Of a DNA stretch of 64,000 nt, positions 9,708 through 18,486 are shown piece after piece (within the stretch, counting starts at the first letter, position 1; each line of letters begins with the position of its first letter). Both the position numbers and the translations under genes were made by a program. Origin of the DNA: JAWLHU01 sp041690255 (GTDB lineage Bacteria; Bacillota; Sulfobacillia; Symbiobacteriales; Symbiobacteriaceae). The notes beneath the pieces are model-generated. The model was not told where the DNA came from and did no database searches. It was given only the letters and a program-made list of their open reading frames with translations. The DNA lies in NCBI GenBank assembly GCA_041690255.1, contig JAWLHU010000001.1:496001-560000 (forward strand), given 5' to 3'.

Positions 9708-10307
9708 CTATCGCTCCTGCCGGGTCAGCAGCCATGCGCTGACCACCAGGCCCAGGGCGCCCAGCCCCACCAGCCACCACTTCTCGGCGGAGAGACCGTC
9801 GAAGAGGTAGAGGCGGCCGGTCAGGCTCCCGCCGGTCACCCAGTCCAGCAGCCACCAGGCCATGGGGGTCAGGTAACCCGCCGGGCTGCTCCGAGCCGCC
9901 GTCGCCACCGCCAGCCCTACCAGGCCGAGGGCCAGGCCACCGGGCAGCACAACAGCCAGCGTCTCAGCCAGGCTGAGTGAAGCCCCGCGGAGCGCCAGCA
10001 TCGCCCAGCCCAGCAGGACCGCCAGCACGACGTAGGCCAGGCCGGCGACCAGCCGGTTCAGCAGCAGCCCGATCCGCCCCGCCGGCCGGGCCAGGAGCAC
10101 GTCTGCCGTGCCCGCCTCCCACTCCCGGCTCATGACCGCCGCCACGAGCAGCGGGGCAGGCAGGACGAAGAAGAGCTCGGCCATGGGCAGGAGCTCCCCC
10201 TGCACGGTCATCCCCAGGGCGATCAGCGGCGGAAAGAGCAGGGCACCGAGGGCGGCGACATCGGCCTGGAGCCGGAGGTGGTACCGCAACGTCTGCAGCG
10301 GGATCAC
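9708..10307 (-). CDS. ABC-2-like membrane permease subunit
   Basis: This 199-residue, very hydrophobic protein has about five to six transmembrane segments and a short polar REWEAGTADVLLARPAGR loop typical of ABC-2 type exporters. It is the last gene of a minus-strand block (sigma, anti-sigma, ATPase, permease, permease). Its GTG start at 10307 overlaps the TGA of the preceding permease by four bases, so translation is coupled. It is shorter than a usual ABC-2 permease and may work as a half-size partner. The substrate is unknown. Confidence 0.75.
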   Translation of the reverse strand: MIPLQTLRYHLRLQADVAALGALLFPPLIALGMTVQGELLPMAELFFVLPAPLLVAAVMSREWEAGTADVLLARPAGRIGLLLNRLVAGLAYVVLAVLLGWAMLALRGASLSLAETLAVVLPGGLALGLVGLAVATAARSSPAGYLTPMAWWLLDWVTGGSLTGRLYLFDGLSAEKWWLVGLGALGLVVSAWLLTRQER

Positions 10308-11152
10308 GCCCCCACCTCCCGCCGGAGCCGCCAGTCATAGACCAGGGCGGCGAGCGCCAGCAGCAGCACGGTCAGCCCCAGGTAGAGCCCCCGGTTGGCC
10401 AGGACTATCGCCCAGTCGGTGGTCCAGATCGTATCGCCCCGACCGTCGGCCCGGACGATAAACGTCGTCAGGTCAAGCCGGAAGCCATTCCCGCCAAAGG
10501 GGGCCACCCCACCGAAGAGCATGTAGACCAGGTGGATCGGTACCACCGCTGCCCCCCGCCCCAGCAGGAGCGCCAGCGCCAGGACGAAGGCGGTCGTGTA
10601 GAGGATCGTCGGGACCAGCAGGACGGCCCAGGCCTTCAGGTAGGGCATCAGATCGGAGGTCAATCCCAGGCCGCTGTTCAAGGCCCAACTGATCAGGTAG
10701 CCGGCGACCGCCATGACCAGCGATGTGATCAGAAGCGGCACGACCGCTCCCAGGTACTTGCCGCCCAGGTAGGCCCAGGGGCTGACCGGGCGGGAGAGCA
10801 GCACCTCGCGGCCCCGTGCCAGCCGGTCCCTGTCCAGGAGGAAGCCCGCCGCGAAGAGGGCGACCCAGACAAAGACGATCTGCATGCGGTCAGCCACCTT
10901 CGCAGCGTGGCTCGCCGGCGAGATCCCGCTCTCGGCCAGCTGCTCCAGCTCTGACACCATCGATGGAGGCATTTGAACCTGGTTGTAGCGGGGGTCGGTA
11001 CCATCTGCCATAAGCTGTGCCATATTGACTCGATCCGCCACCTCGGCGTAGATCTCGCTGTAGAACATCATGCCGACCAGGATCAGGCCCAGCCAGAAGA
11101 CCAGGGAGCGAAGCTGAAGCTTCCACTCATAGCGCATGACGCCCCAGATCAT
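10304..11152 (-). CDS. ABC-2-like membrane permease subunit
   Basis: This 282-residue protein has about six transmembrane helices and the loop LDRDRLARGREVLLSRPVSPW, which follows the ABC-2 exporter pattern of ABC-driven export or membrane-remodelling systems. An extracytoplasmic domain (about residues 30-90) precedes the second helix. Its ATG overlaps the stop of the ATPase gene (ATGA), and it overlaps the next permease, so the three proteins probably form one complex. The substrate is unknown. The control by an ECF sigma gene upstream suggests an envelope-stress role. Confidence 0.8.
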   Translation of the reverse strand: MIWGVMRYEWKLQLRSLVFWLGLILVGMMFYSEIYAEVADRVNMAQLMADGTDPRYNQVQMPPSMVSELEQLAESGISPASHAAKVADRMQIVFVWVALFAAGFLLDRDRLARGREVLLSRPVSPWAYLGGKYLGAVVPLLITSLVMAVAGYLISWALNSGLGLTSDLMPYLKAWAVLLVPTILYTTAFVLALALLLGRGAAVVPIHLVYMLFGGVAPFGGNGFRLDLTTFIVRADGRGDTIWTTDWAIVLANRGLYLGLTVLLLALAALVYDWRLRREVGA

Positions 11153-12012
11153 GAGCGGTCACCTCCCATGAGGGCCACGTAGCCATCCTCCAGGGTGGGG
11201 GTAACGGGGGTGGCGCCGGGGACCGGAGGCTCGGGGGCGACCACCCGGACCTGCTGCCCCTCGGCTGTCCGCACGGCGCCGACGAGGGCGTGACGAGATC
11301 TCAGGGCGGCGGCCGTGGCATCATCCACCAGGGCGGACCAGACCTGCCCTTCGGCCCGCCGGATCAGGTCGCTCACCGGCCCGGCGTAGAGCAGCTCGCC
11401 CCTGCGCAGCACAGCCAGACTGGGCGCCACCTGGGCCACATCTTCCACGATGTGCGTCGAGAGGAGGACCACCCGCTCAAGGGCCAGGTCGGCCAGCAGG
11501 TTGCGCAGATTGACCCGCTCCTCCGGATCGAGACCGGCGGTGGGCTCATCGACAATGAGGAGACGGGGATCGGCCAGCAGCGCCTGCGCCAGCCCCAGCC
11601 GGCGGCGCATGCCACCGGAGAGCGCCCGGGTCCTGGCGTGCCGCTTATCCGTCAGCCGCACCAGCTCCAGGACCTCATTCACACGTTGATGCCGGTCCGC
11701 CACCCCGCTCAGGATCGCCATGTAGTCCAGGTACTCGGTCACCGTCAGGGTCGGGTAGGCCCCAAACTCCTGGGGCAGGTAGCCGAGCAGCCGGCGTATC
11801 GCCCCGGGCTCCCTGGCGGCGTCGTGCCCAAAGACCGTCACCTGGCCGCCGGTCGGCTCCAGCAGGGTGGCCAGGATCCGCATGAGACTGGTCTTGCCGG
11901 CACCGTTGGGGCCCAACAGGCCGTAGAGGCCCAAGGGAATCGTCAGGTTGATATCGCTCAGGGCACGTACGCCGCCCCGGTAGGTCTTGCTCAGGTGCTC
12001 AATGTGAATCAT
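11149..12012 (-). CDS. ABC transporter ATP-binding protein
   Basis: The 287-residue ATPase has all nucleotide-binding motifs: Walker A GPNGAGKT (about residues 36-43), signature LSGGMRRR, Walker B LLIVDEPTAGLD and a switch His in STHIVED. A C-terminal extension of about 70 residues resembles that of CcmA/NatA-type exporters. It powers the two permeases that follow with four-base overlaps. Its start overlaps the anti-sigma gene by 14 bp, tying the exporter to the sigma/anti-sigma pair. Confidence 0.93.
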   Translation of the reverse strand: MIHIEHLSKTYRGGVRALSDINLTIPLGLYGLLGPNGAGKTSLMRILATLLEPTGGQVTVFGHDAAREPGAIRRLLGYLPQEFGAYPTLTVTEYLDYMAILSGVADRHQRVNEVLELVRLTDKRHARTRALSGGMRRRLGLAQALLADPRLLIVDEPTAGLDPEERVNLRNLLADLALERVVLLSTHIVEDVAQVAPSLAVLRRGELLYAGPVSDLIRRAEGQVWSALVDDATAAALRSRHALVGAVRTAEGQQVRVVAPEPPVPGATPVTPTLEDGYVALMGGDRS

Positions 12013-12451
12013 GGACGGTACCCTCCCGTGTCAGCATCAGGTATTCGAGGATGGCGCCCAGGGCCAGCGAGGTGGCCGCAACCCCCACCGCCCGCAGGTC
12101 GGGGAAGAGGAGGGCGCCCAGGGCGGGCAGGCCGAAGAGGAACCAGCGGACCGGCTCCAACTGATCCCGGTCCAGCAGGGCGGACCACCAGCGCCGCCGG
12201 GGCTCAGGCCGCAGGATGACCGCTGCTCGGGCCGCCCGCCGCTCCACGCCGGCCAGGAAGGCCCCGGCAGAAGGCTCCGCCAGCGTCACCGGCTCCACCA
12301 GGCCCAGCGAGGCCCGCACAGCCGCAACCTCCGCCTGGCAGGCGGCACACCCCGCCAGGTGGGCCTCCACCTCGGCACGCCGGGCCGGCTCCAGGTCGCC
12401 ATCGACATAGGAGAGCAATACCAACTCCCAGGCTTCGTCGTGCATCATCAT
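11999..12451 (-). CDS. Membrane anti-sigma factor with zinc-finger (ZAS) motif
   Basis: The 150-residue protein has an N-terminal anti-sigma domain with the zinc-binding pattern HLAGCAAC (His-x3-Cys-x2-Cys, about residues 29-36). A charged linker and two hydrophobic segments follow (about residues 100-115 and 120-137) that would anchor it in the membrane. It begins at ATG 12451 in an ATGA overlap with the sigma gene, the classical arrangement for a sigma/anti-sigma pair. It should hold the ECF sigma factor inactive until an envelope or redox signal is sensed. Three consecutive ATGs (12451, 12448, 12445) make the exact start uncertain by two residues. Confidence 0.85.
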   Translation of the reverse strand: MMMHDEAWELVLLSYVDGDLEPARRAEVEAHLAGCAACQAEVAAVRASLGLVEPVTLAEPSAGAFLAGVERRAARAAVILRPEPRRRWWSALLDRDQLEPVRWFLFGLPALGALLFPDLRAVGVAATSLALGAILEYLMLTREGTVHDSH

Positions 12452-13002
12452 GCCTCGCTCCCTCCTCCGGCGGTCAATCTGCGGCCCAGGGCCAGCCGGG
12501 CCCGGTAGATCGTGATCTTCGTCTTCGCATCGGTCCAGTCCATGACCCCGGCGATCTCCTCGTAGGAGAGGCGGTGGTACTCCCGCAGGACCAGGGCGGC
12601 CCGCTGGTCCGGGCTCAGCTCGTCCAGGGCTGCGGCCACCCGCTCCCGCTCCAGCCGGAGGGCGACCGCCTCCTCGGGGGTGGGGCCGGGGTCGGTCTGG
12701 TCGGGGGCGGTCTCCAGTGAGCCCGACCGCCACCGGCTCCGCCAGCGGAGCTCATCGAGGCAGAGGTTCTTCAGGATGGCGAAGAGGTAGGTGGTGAACC
12801 GGGAGCGGCCCGCCCAGCCATCCGGGTGCAGGAGGATGCGCGCAAACCCCTCCTGCGCCATATCTTCGGCGGCCTCCGGGTCCCGGAGCATGCGTCGGCA
12901 GAAGTGGAGGGCGTGGTCCCGGTGGCGCTCCACCAGGGCCGCAAAGGCGCCCCGGTCGCCCGCCTGGAACCGGCGCATCAGCGCCTCATCGGACAGATCC
13001 AC
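12448..13002 (-). CDS. ECF-type RNA polymerase sigma factor
   Basis: The 184-residue protein has sigma region 2 (FQAGDRGAFAALVERHRDHA, DMAQEGFARIL, SRFTTYLFAILKNLCLDELR) and region 4 (LSPDQRAALVLREYHRLSYEEIAGVMDWTDAKTKITIYRAR) with the -35-recognising HTH. The GTG at 13002 is chosen because AGGAGG lies seven bases upstream; an ATG at 13023 precedes that site. The gene is followed by its anti-sigma gene and an ABC exporter, and the multicopper oxidase gene lies upstream on the same strand. Confidence 0.92.
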   Translation of the reverse strand: MDLSDEALMRRFQAGDRGAFAALVERHRDHALHFCRRMLRDPEAAEDMAQEGFARILLHPDGWAGRSRFTTYLFAILKNLCLDELRWRSRWRSGSLETAPDQTDPGPTPEEAVALRLERERVAAALDELSPDQRAALVLREYHRLSYEEIAGVMDWTDAKTKITIYRARLALGRRLTAGGGSEA

Positions 13003-13027
13003 ACCCTCACCTCCTGTTCGCATCCGT

Positions 13028-13055
13028 ATGACGGGCTTCTGGTCGGAAAGTTACA
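13028..13055 (-). promoter_or_regulatory. ECF-type promoter of the sigma factor gene
   Basis: On the minus strand TGTAAC (-35, 13050-13055), a 16-bp spacer and CGTCAT (-10, 13028-13033) match the AAC...CGTC pattern of ECF sigma promoters. It lies about 25 bp before the GTG, which suggests autoregulation. Confidence 0.55.
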
Positions 13056-13090
13056 TCCCCCTAAGTGAAATTCCTCTCAAAGGGCGCGCA

Positions 13091-13125
13091 AAGGCCATGA
13101 CCCCCTTGTTGGGAGCCATGGCCTT
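13091..13125 (-). terminator. Hairpin after the multicopper oxidase gene
   Basis: A perfect 9-bp inverted repeat (AAGGCCATG / CATGGCCTT) encloses 17 bases and lies 6 bp past the oxidase stop. The U tract on the minus strand is short, so termination may be partial. Confidence 0.45.
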
Positions 13126-13130
13126 CTTGC

Positions 13131-14897
13131 TCAATCGTCGTCGCCTGAGCCCGTGCCAGACCCCGACCCCGAGCCCGAGGCATCGTCGCACGCCGGTCGG
13201 CACTGGTCGCTCCGGAACCGGCGCACCCAGTCCGTGCTGTTGTCGTAAGGCCAGCCGAAGCCGGGGGTCTTCCCGGGCAGGACCTCCATGGGGCGCATCA
13301 TCTCATGATCCTCGTGCTCGAGAATGTGGCAGTGCCAGACAAAGTCCCCGGGGAAGTCACAGAACCGGGTGATGATCCGGGTGACCAGGCCCGGCGGGGC
13401 GATCACAGTGTCCATTGGCCCTTCTTCCTGCGGCTCCGGCGGGATTGGTGGCCCCGTAAAGACCAACTCACCGGTGGTGGTCAGCCGGTCTACATCGAAC
13501 GGCTGCCGGTCGACCAGCAGGAAACGCACCAGGTGCAGATGGATCGGGTGCGCATCCATCGTCACGTTGATCAGGTTCCAGATTTCCACATCGCCCAGGC
13601 GGGGCCGCTCGGTGGTGAAGTCACCCCAGGTGAGCGGCAGTGGCTGCCCACTGACCGGGTCTCGTACGCCCAGGAGCGGCATCAGCCGGCCCAGATCATC
13701 GGTCACCTCGTTCAGCGTCAGATCCCGGGTCCGCACCGCCTTCCGCGTCTTCAGCCGGAACGGATCGGGCAGCTTCGCCGGAATCCGGCTCTCATCGGGA
13801 CCGCTCAGCGGCAGGGTAACCCGGAACTGCATGATCACCGTGGTCGATGGTTCCGGCGGATCGCCGTTCGGGAAGGGGGTGGGGGCATCGTTCGTCAGGG
13901 TGAAGATGCTGCCCGCCCGATCCGCAAAGTCGATGATCACATCGGCCCGCTGCCCCGGCGCCAGCAGCAACTCGGTCAGGGGGACCGGGACCGGCAGGAA
14001 GCCCTGGTCGCTGCCGATCTGGACCATGGTGAGCGGCGGGTCGAGCCGCATGCGGTAGAAGCGGGAGTTTGAGCCGTTCAGGAAGCGGAACCGGTAGCGA
14101 CGGGGCTCCACCTCCAGGAAGGGCCAGACCCGGCCGTTGACCAGGATCGTGTTGCCGAAGAACTCTGGTACAAACTCGGCCGGGTAGAAGAGTTGGGCAT
14201 CGCTGGTGAAGGTGCGGTCCTGGATCAGCAGCGGCCACTCATACTCGCCGCTGGGCAGCATCAGCCGCTCCTCCCGCTTCGAGCGGAGCAGGTAGAAGCC
14301 GGCCAGACCGGCATAGACGTTCAGGCGGGTGATGCCCAGGGCATGGTCGTGGTACCAGAGGGTCGTCGGCGGCTGCTGGTTCGGGTAGACGTATTCGTTG
14401 GTCACGTAGGCCGGCCCCACCTGGGTGATGCCGGGCGTGAACCAGGCCTCCGGGTGGCCATCATAGAGGTCCGGCACGTTGCCGCCATGCAGATGGGTCA
14501 CGTTCCGCACCTCGGGCCGGAAGGGCTCTGCCCCATGGATGGACGTGACCACCGGCAGCAGGTGCTCGGTCGGCAGGTTGTTCAGATAGCGGACCACCAC
14601 CGGCTTGCAGCGGCGGGCCTCGATGGTCGGGCCCGGGTAGGTGCCGTTGAAGCCCCAGACCGTGGTGGGGGCGAAGTCCGGGTGAAGCTGCTGCAGGAAC
14701 TGCTCCATGCGCATCTCATACAGGGGCCGGCCCTTCGCCTGGCCCGCGGGCTGGGCCACCGCCGGGCGCGGGACTGGGGCGACGAACTTGGGCACCGTTG
14801 CCGGGTCGGCGGGGTCTACGGGCACCTGCTGCGCTTCTGCGGCCTCCCCGGCGGGCTCCTCCATCGGCTCTTCCTTCCGATTCATGGGTTCTTCCAT
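13131..14897 (-). CDS. Multicopper oxidase, CotA/laccase-like
   Basis: About 588 residues carry all four copper-binding blocks: HLHGGNVPD and WYHDHALG in the N-terminal half, AHPIHLHLVRF and WHCHILEHEDHEMM near the C-terminus. The last includes the Cys that carries type-1 copper and a Met axial ligand. There is no signal peptide; the N-terminus is an acidic Glu/Pro-rich tail (MEEPMNRKEEPMEEP). This fits CotA-type spore-coat laccases or bilirubin oxidases, which use O2 to oxidise phenolics. The C-terminus ends in a Ser/Gly repeat (ASGSGSGSGTGSG) after two extra cysteines, an unusual tail. ATG 14897 has GAGGGAGG upstream; an earlier in-frame GTG at 15017 lacks a good site. Confidence 0.9.
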   Translation of the reverse strand: MEEPMNRKEEPMEEPAGEAAEAQQVPVDPADPATVPKFVAPVPRPAVAQPAGQAKGRPLYEMRMEQFLQQLHPDFAPTTVWGFNGTYPGPTIEARRCKPVVVRYLNNLPTEHLLPVVTSIHGAEPFRPEVRNVTHLHGGNVPDLYDGHPEAWFTPGITQVGPAYVTNEYVYPNQQPPTTLWYHDHALGITRLNVYAGLAGFYLLRSKREERLMLPSGEYEWPLLIQDRTFTSDAQLFYPAEFVPEFFGNTILVNGRVWPFLEVEPRRYRFRFLNGSNSRFYRMRLDPPLTMVQIGSDQGFLPVPVPLTELLLAPGQRADVIIDFADRAGSIFTLTNDAPTPFPNGDPPEPSTTVIMQFRVTLPLSGPDESRIPAKLPDPFRLKTRKAVRTRDLTLNEVTDDLGRLMPLLGVRDPVSGQPLPLTWGDFTTERPRLGDVEIWNLINVTMDAHPIHLHLVRFLLVDRQPFDVDRLTTTGELVFTGPPIPPEPQEEGPMDTVIAPPGLVTRIITRFCDFPGDFVWHCHILEHEDHEMMRPMEVLPGKTPGFGWPYDNSTDWVRRFRSDQCRPACDDASGSGSGSGTGSGDDD

Positions 14898-15086
14898 GTG
14901 CCGCCCTCCCTCATCAGGCTGAGGACAGTTTATGGTAACCCGTGCCGGTTTGTGAAAACCCGCTTGACCCAGGGGGCCTGCACCAACCACCAGGGGAGGC
15001 CGGAAGTGCCCGAGCACGCTGCCTTCACCCGCACGGTGGAGCGGCTGGCCTACCTGACCCAGCCGTAGGCCGCAGGGAGGAGGATC

Positions 15087-15119
15087 GGAAGCGGTGGGCG
15101 AAGTATACCCATCGCTTCC
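15087..15119 (+). promoter_or_regulatory. 12-bp hairpin in the leader of the next gene
   Basis: GGAAGCGGTGGG and CCCATCGCTTCC pair fully (one G-U) across a nine-base loop. There is no T run, so it is a possible 5' leader structure or transcript stabiliser rather than a terminator. It lies about 33 bp before the ATG at 15152. Confidence 0.4.
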
Positions 15120-15151
15120 GCAAATCCTGATCTAGTGGGAGGACTCACTGT

Positions 15152-15595
15152 ATGCGACAGATTCCGAGCATTGGTCGCATCCTTCAGACCGATTACTGGG
15201 CCATGCTGAGTGGGCTAGCACCCCTGATAGGATGGGTCATGTACGCGGTGGCCCTGTATGCCAATCTCCGGTTCGAGCCCGGGCGGTTCATCTGGATTGC
15301 CGTTGCCTTGACCGTGATCGGCATCCCCGCTCTGGTCTGGCGGATCTCGCTGATCCGATCGGTCTTTGAGCGGGGAGTGGCGGTAGATGGGGTGATCACC
15401 GACGTGGGGTTCTACCGGGATCGCGGGAGGGTCGAGTTCCAGTACACGTACGAGGAGCGCGTTCTGCACGGAGGGAACGCCCTGCACCGGAACGCTCGGA
15501 CCCGGCGGCTCATAGCGGGCCAGGCGGTGATGGTGGTGGTCGACACCGAGAAGCCGGAGCGTGCCTTCCTGCTCCAGCCGTACATAGACGCTTAG
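15152..15595 (+). CDS. Small membrane protein, DUF3592-like
   Basis: The 147-residue protein has two transmembrane helices (about residues 17-37 and 48-66). A soluble beta-rich domain follows (GVAVDGVITDVGFYRDRGRVEFQYTYEERVL ... VMVVVDTEKPERAFLLQ). This layout fits DUF3592-type proteins of unknown function. GGGAGG stands nine bases before the ATG. It is not clearly in an operon: the multicopper oxidase is divergent on the left. Confidence 0.7.
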   Translation: MRQIPSIGRILQTDYWAMLSGLAPLIGWVMYAVALYANLRFEPGRFIWIAVALTVIGIPALVWRISLIRSVFERGVAVDGVITDVGFYRDRGRVEFQYTYEERVLHGGNALHRNARTRRLIAGQAVMVVVDTEKPERAFLLQPYIDA

Positions 15596-16204
15596 CGAGA
15601 GAGGGGCTGCCCCGAAAGGCCATTGCGCCGCCGGGGGCGGGCCCTTCTGTTTGTCGCCTCCGGGTCCTGCGGAGGGGTACCCCTGTCAACGCTGGCCGGC
15701 TTGGGGCTTGGCTTAGCTTCTTGCGTCCGCTATTTCCTATCGCTGTCGGACCCAAATATGGCAAAAATGGACGCTACCAAGCGGTATGGACACGTGGCAG
15801 ACCCCAAACCCTACCCCAATGCCCTGAAGAGCACACGCGGACATCAGGAGGTACCCCCTAGGGGTGAGTTCGCCGCATGTTCCGTCCCCTTTTTCCAAGA
15901 CCTGTATTGAGACCGGAAGGCAAATTTGGACGGAACCGGGGCCATAGCGGGAAGGATGCCCCTGGGAGGCCCCTATTGGAAGAATACACAGATGATGAAC
16001 CTCCAGCAGGAACCCATTATACTGGTGACAGTTGCCTCCGCCTGGAAGCGGTGTTCGCGAGGGCTGCGGGGCACGGGGCCGTGATTGAGGCCGTGAGCGG
16101 CGGGTCAGGCTATGGGTAGGCCGGCCCCGGTCCCCCGGCCCCCCGGTCCCCCGGCCCCCCGGCCCCACGCCGGCCCCGCAGTTCGCCCCAAGGAGGCCCA
16201 CCCT
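15596..16204. other. 609-bp intergenic region with C-rich block
   Basis: I find no convincing gene; short open frames lack ribosome sites. 16121-16166 is a run of CCCCGG(C/T)C units, so the minus strand has many G4-G6 tracts that could form a quadruplex, directly before the MFS gene. A palindromic TACCCCCTAGGGGT occurs near 15852. Confidence 0.5.
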
Positions 16205-17350
16205 ATGAACCGCAAGGCCCTCGCCATCCTCTTCGCCGTCCTCTTCCTCGTCATGATGGGCTTCTCCATTCTCTTCCCCGTCCTGCCCCACTACGCCCGA
16301 CAGGTCGGCGCTACGGAGACCCAGTGGGGATGGATCGTGGCGGCCTACTCCTTCATGCAATTCGTCTTCTCCCCCTACTGGGGCTCCCTCTCCGACCGGG
16401 TGGGGCGCAAACGGGTTCTCCTGGCCGGCCTCGCCGGTTACGTCGCCACCTTCCTGGCCCTGGCCTTCGCCAGGACGCTTGGTGCGGTCTTCATCGTCCG
16501 TGCCCTCTCCGGCGCCCTGACCGCCGCCACACTGCCCACCGCTATGGCCTACGTGGGCGACAACACCAGCAACGAGGACCGGGCGAAGGGCATGGGCGTA
16601 CTGGGCGCCGCCATGGGTCTTGGGGTGATCTTCGGCCCCATGATCGGGGCCTTCCTCAGCGAGATCAGCATGGCCACGCCCTTCCTGGCCTCTGCCGCCA
16701 GCGGCGCCGTCACCCTCCTGCTGGCCCTCTTCCTGCTCCCTGAGTCACGCCCAGCCTACACCGGCCCCCGCCCCTCTCGCTGGGAGATGGTCCGCGGGCA
16801 GATGGGCCTGCTCAACCTCGTCTCCTTCAGCGTCAGCTTCGTGATCGCCGGCTTTGAGGCGACCTTCGCTCTCTTCATTCTCGACCGCTTCGCTATGGGG
16901 CAGGTGGCGCAGGGCTTCCTCTTCGGCCTGATCGGCGTGGCGGCCGCCGTCATGCAGGGCTCCCTCAGCCACCGGCTCACCAAACGCTACGGCGATGAGA
17001 CCGGCGTGATCGGCGGCATGGTGCTCGTCGCTGTGGGGCTGCTGCTGGTCGTCGCCGCCTGGAACGCCACCGCCATCTACTGGTTGGTGCCGGTCTATGG
17101 CCTGGGCTTCGGCCTCGTCCGGCCCGCCGTGGCCACACTGGTCTCCAAGCGGGCCACCCGCCAGGGGGCGGCGATCGGCGCCATGGATGCCATGGACTCC
17201 ATGGGCCGGGTGGTCGGGCCGATCGTGGCCGGCAGCGCCTACGCCAGTTTCGGCCTGACATCGCCGTACTGGATTGCCGTCGCGCTGCTGGCGCTCACCA
17301 CCCTGGCCTTCTGGCGGAGCGTTGCGACAGCCAGGTTGGAGGAGGCGTGA
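16205..17350 (+). CDS. MFS drug/metabolite efflux transporter
   Basis: The 381-residue membrane protein has about 12 transmembrane helices and MFS motif A in the loop between helices 2 and 3 (GSLSDRVGRKRVLLAG, about residues 58-73). A motif C-like GAAMGLGVIFGPMIGAFL in helix 5 is the antiporter motif of 12-TM drug exporters such as TetA and Bmr. ATG 16205 has AGGAGG eight bases upstream. The start follows a C-rich block. It ends facing a strong terminator shared with a convergent pseudogene. The substrate is unknown. Confidence 0.88.
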   Translation: MNRKALAILFAVLFLVMMGFSILFPVLPHYARQVGATETQWGWIVAAYSFMQFVFSPYWGSLSDRVGRKRVLLAGLAGYVATFLALAFARTLGAVFIVRALSGALTAATLPTAMAYVGDNTSNEDRAKGMGVLGAAMGLGVIFGPMIGAFLSEISMATPFLASAASGAVTLLLALFLLPESRPAYTGPRPSRWEMVRGQMGLLNLVSFSVSFVIAGFEATFALFILDRFAMGQVAQGFLFGLIGVAAAVMQGSLSHRLTKRYGDETGVIGGMVLVAVGLLLVVAAWNATAIYWLVPVYGLGFGLVRPAVATLVSKRATRQGAAIGAMDAMDSMGRVVGPIVAGSAYASFGLTSPYWIAVALLALTTLAFWRSVATARLEEA

Positions 17351-17366
17351 GTTGGGCCCGCTCCAC

Positions 17367-17408
17367 GCAATCAGCCGCCACTCCCGGCAGGGAAGGGCGG
17401 CTGATTGC
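17367..17408. terminator. Bidirectional terminator-like hairpin
   Basis: A perfect 13-bp stem (GCAATCAGCCGCC / GGCGGCTGATTGC) with a 16-base loop lies exactly between two convergent genes. The flanks are not T-rich, so efficiency is uncertain. Confidence 0.6.
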
Positions 17409-17422
17409 ATATGTGGGCGGGA

Positions 17423-18374
17423 TCAGAACCGGGAGGCGATCCTTCTGTACCGGCGGCTTTCCGTCTCCAGGTAATCGATCAGCAGGTCACTGCCGGTCAG
17501 GTCACGCAGCGGGAGGAGGCTCCCGACCGCCTGCTTCATGCCCCTCAGGGTGAGGTCCTCCGGGTGGATGGTCACCAGGGTGATCCCCCTGGTCACACAG
17601 AGTCCCAGCTTGATCAGATCACGCTCTCGCTGTCCTACCACCTCATCGGCTGAGAACTTTCCCGTTGCCCGGTAATGTTGGGGGCCATTGTATTCGAACG
17701 CCACCCGTGGCGGGTAGAACCGGTCCAACTGTAGGCGCTCTAAGGTTCTCGGGTTGACCAGCCAGCCCGGGGCTGCATCATCTTCGAACTCATCGGAGTT
17801 GATGAGGAGAGAGAGGTACTCACGCATCATCCCCTCTCCGAAGAACGGGGTCTTCGCCAGGCGCCACTGTGCCGCAGCGAGCTGGGTCATGCCCTGCTCG
17901 AAGCCAGGGAAGGTGAGTTCGAAGTGCGTCGGCGCTTGGCGGTTTGACCGCTCCAGCTTGATCCTCAGCCCGGGCCAGGGCGCCGGCTGCCCTTGCCACG
18001 GTGTTTGGGCCGGTCTGCGCCAGGGCGGCAAGAGTCGGGTAGGTGAACTGCCCAGACGGATGCCTGAACCATGGAGTCAGCAGCAGCACCCCATAGAGCA
18101 CCCTCGCCTGAGCGCTCAGCCTGCGGTCGGTGAGCAGGGCGGTGGGAACGGGCACCGTAGCGCCCGCCGCGCTTGGCCGGGCTCGGTCCCAGCCAGAGGC
18201 CCGTAGCCTGGCAAGGCCCGCAAGCACGGTTGGGCGGGAGAGGCCTGAGGTCTGGCAGAGCCAGGTCGTGCCCGCCTGTTGGGAGAGGCGTGAGACCATC
18301 CAGATCAACTTGGCCGATGCCGGCAGGCTTGGGTTCAGCAGGAGGGTACCGGGCACATCTACTCCTTCAAGCAT
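17423..18374 (-). pseudogene. Frameshifted HTH plus nuclease-like protein
   Basis: Two minus-strand frames join into one protein of about 315 residues. The N-terminal part (from ATG 18374) has a winged-helix-like region (KLIWMVSRLSQQAGTTWLCQ, GLSRPTVLAGLARL) and a second one near PTLAALAQTGPNTVARA. The C-terminal part (ending 17423) has LDRFYPPRVAFEYNGPQHY, then RERDLIKLGLC and LVTIHPED, similar to the core of Vsr-like or PD-(D/E)XK nucleases. The reading frame changes near 17960-17975 in a CCTGGCCCGGGCTGAGG stretch, so a one-base indel is likely. It may be a mutation, a programmed shift or a sequence error. The function is unknown; a defence or mobile-DNA role is a guess. Confidence 0.6.
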
Positions 18375-18425
18375 GAGCTCACCCCATATTTCCAAATGGA
18401 ACCAGTAATTCTACTGGATAGGGGC

Positions 18426-18486
18426 TAACTCCTTCCATTTTTTTACTCGGTGTTGGCCGAAGGGCGTCAAAAAATGGCGTGAGTTA
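18426..18486. repeat. Inverted repeat upstream of the HTH/nuclease gene
   Basis: TAACTC plus CCATTTTTT on the left match AAAAAATGG plus GAGTTA on the right around a 24-base centre. A related word, CTCCATTTCTTTA, is found on the opposite strand near 18612-18627 and again around 28976-29121. The region 18375-18689 contains no gene I can support. Confidence 0.5.

Noticed and set aside
15737..16360. 207-codon minus-strand frame in the 15.6-16.2 kb gap
   Set aside because: It overlaps the MFS start, lacks a ribosome site and runs through the C-rich repeat, so it is unlikely to be coding.
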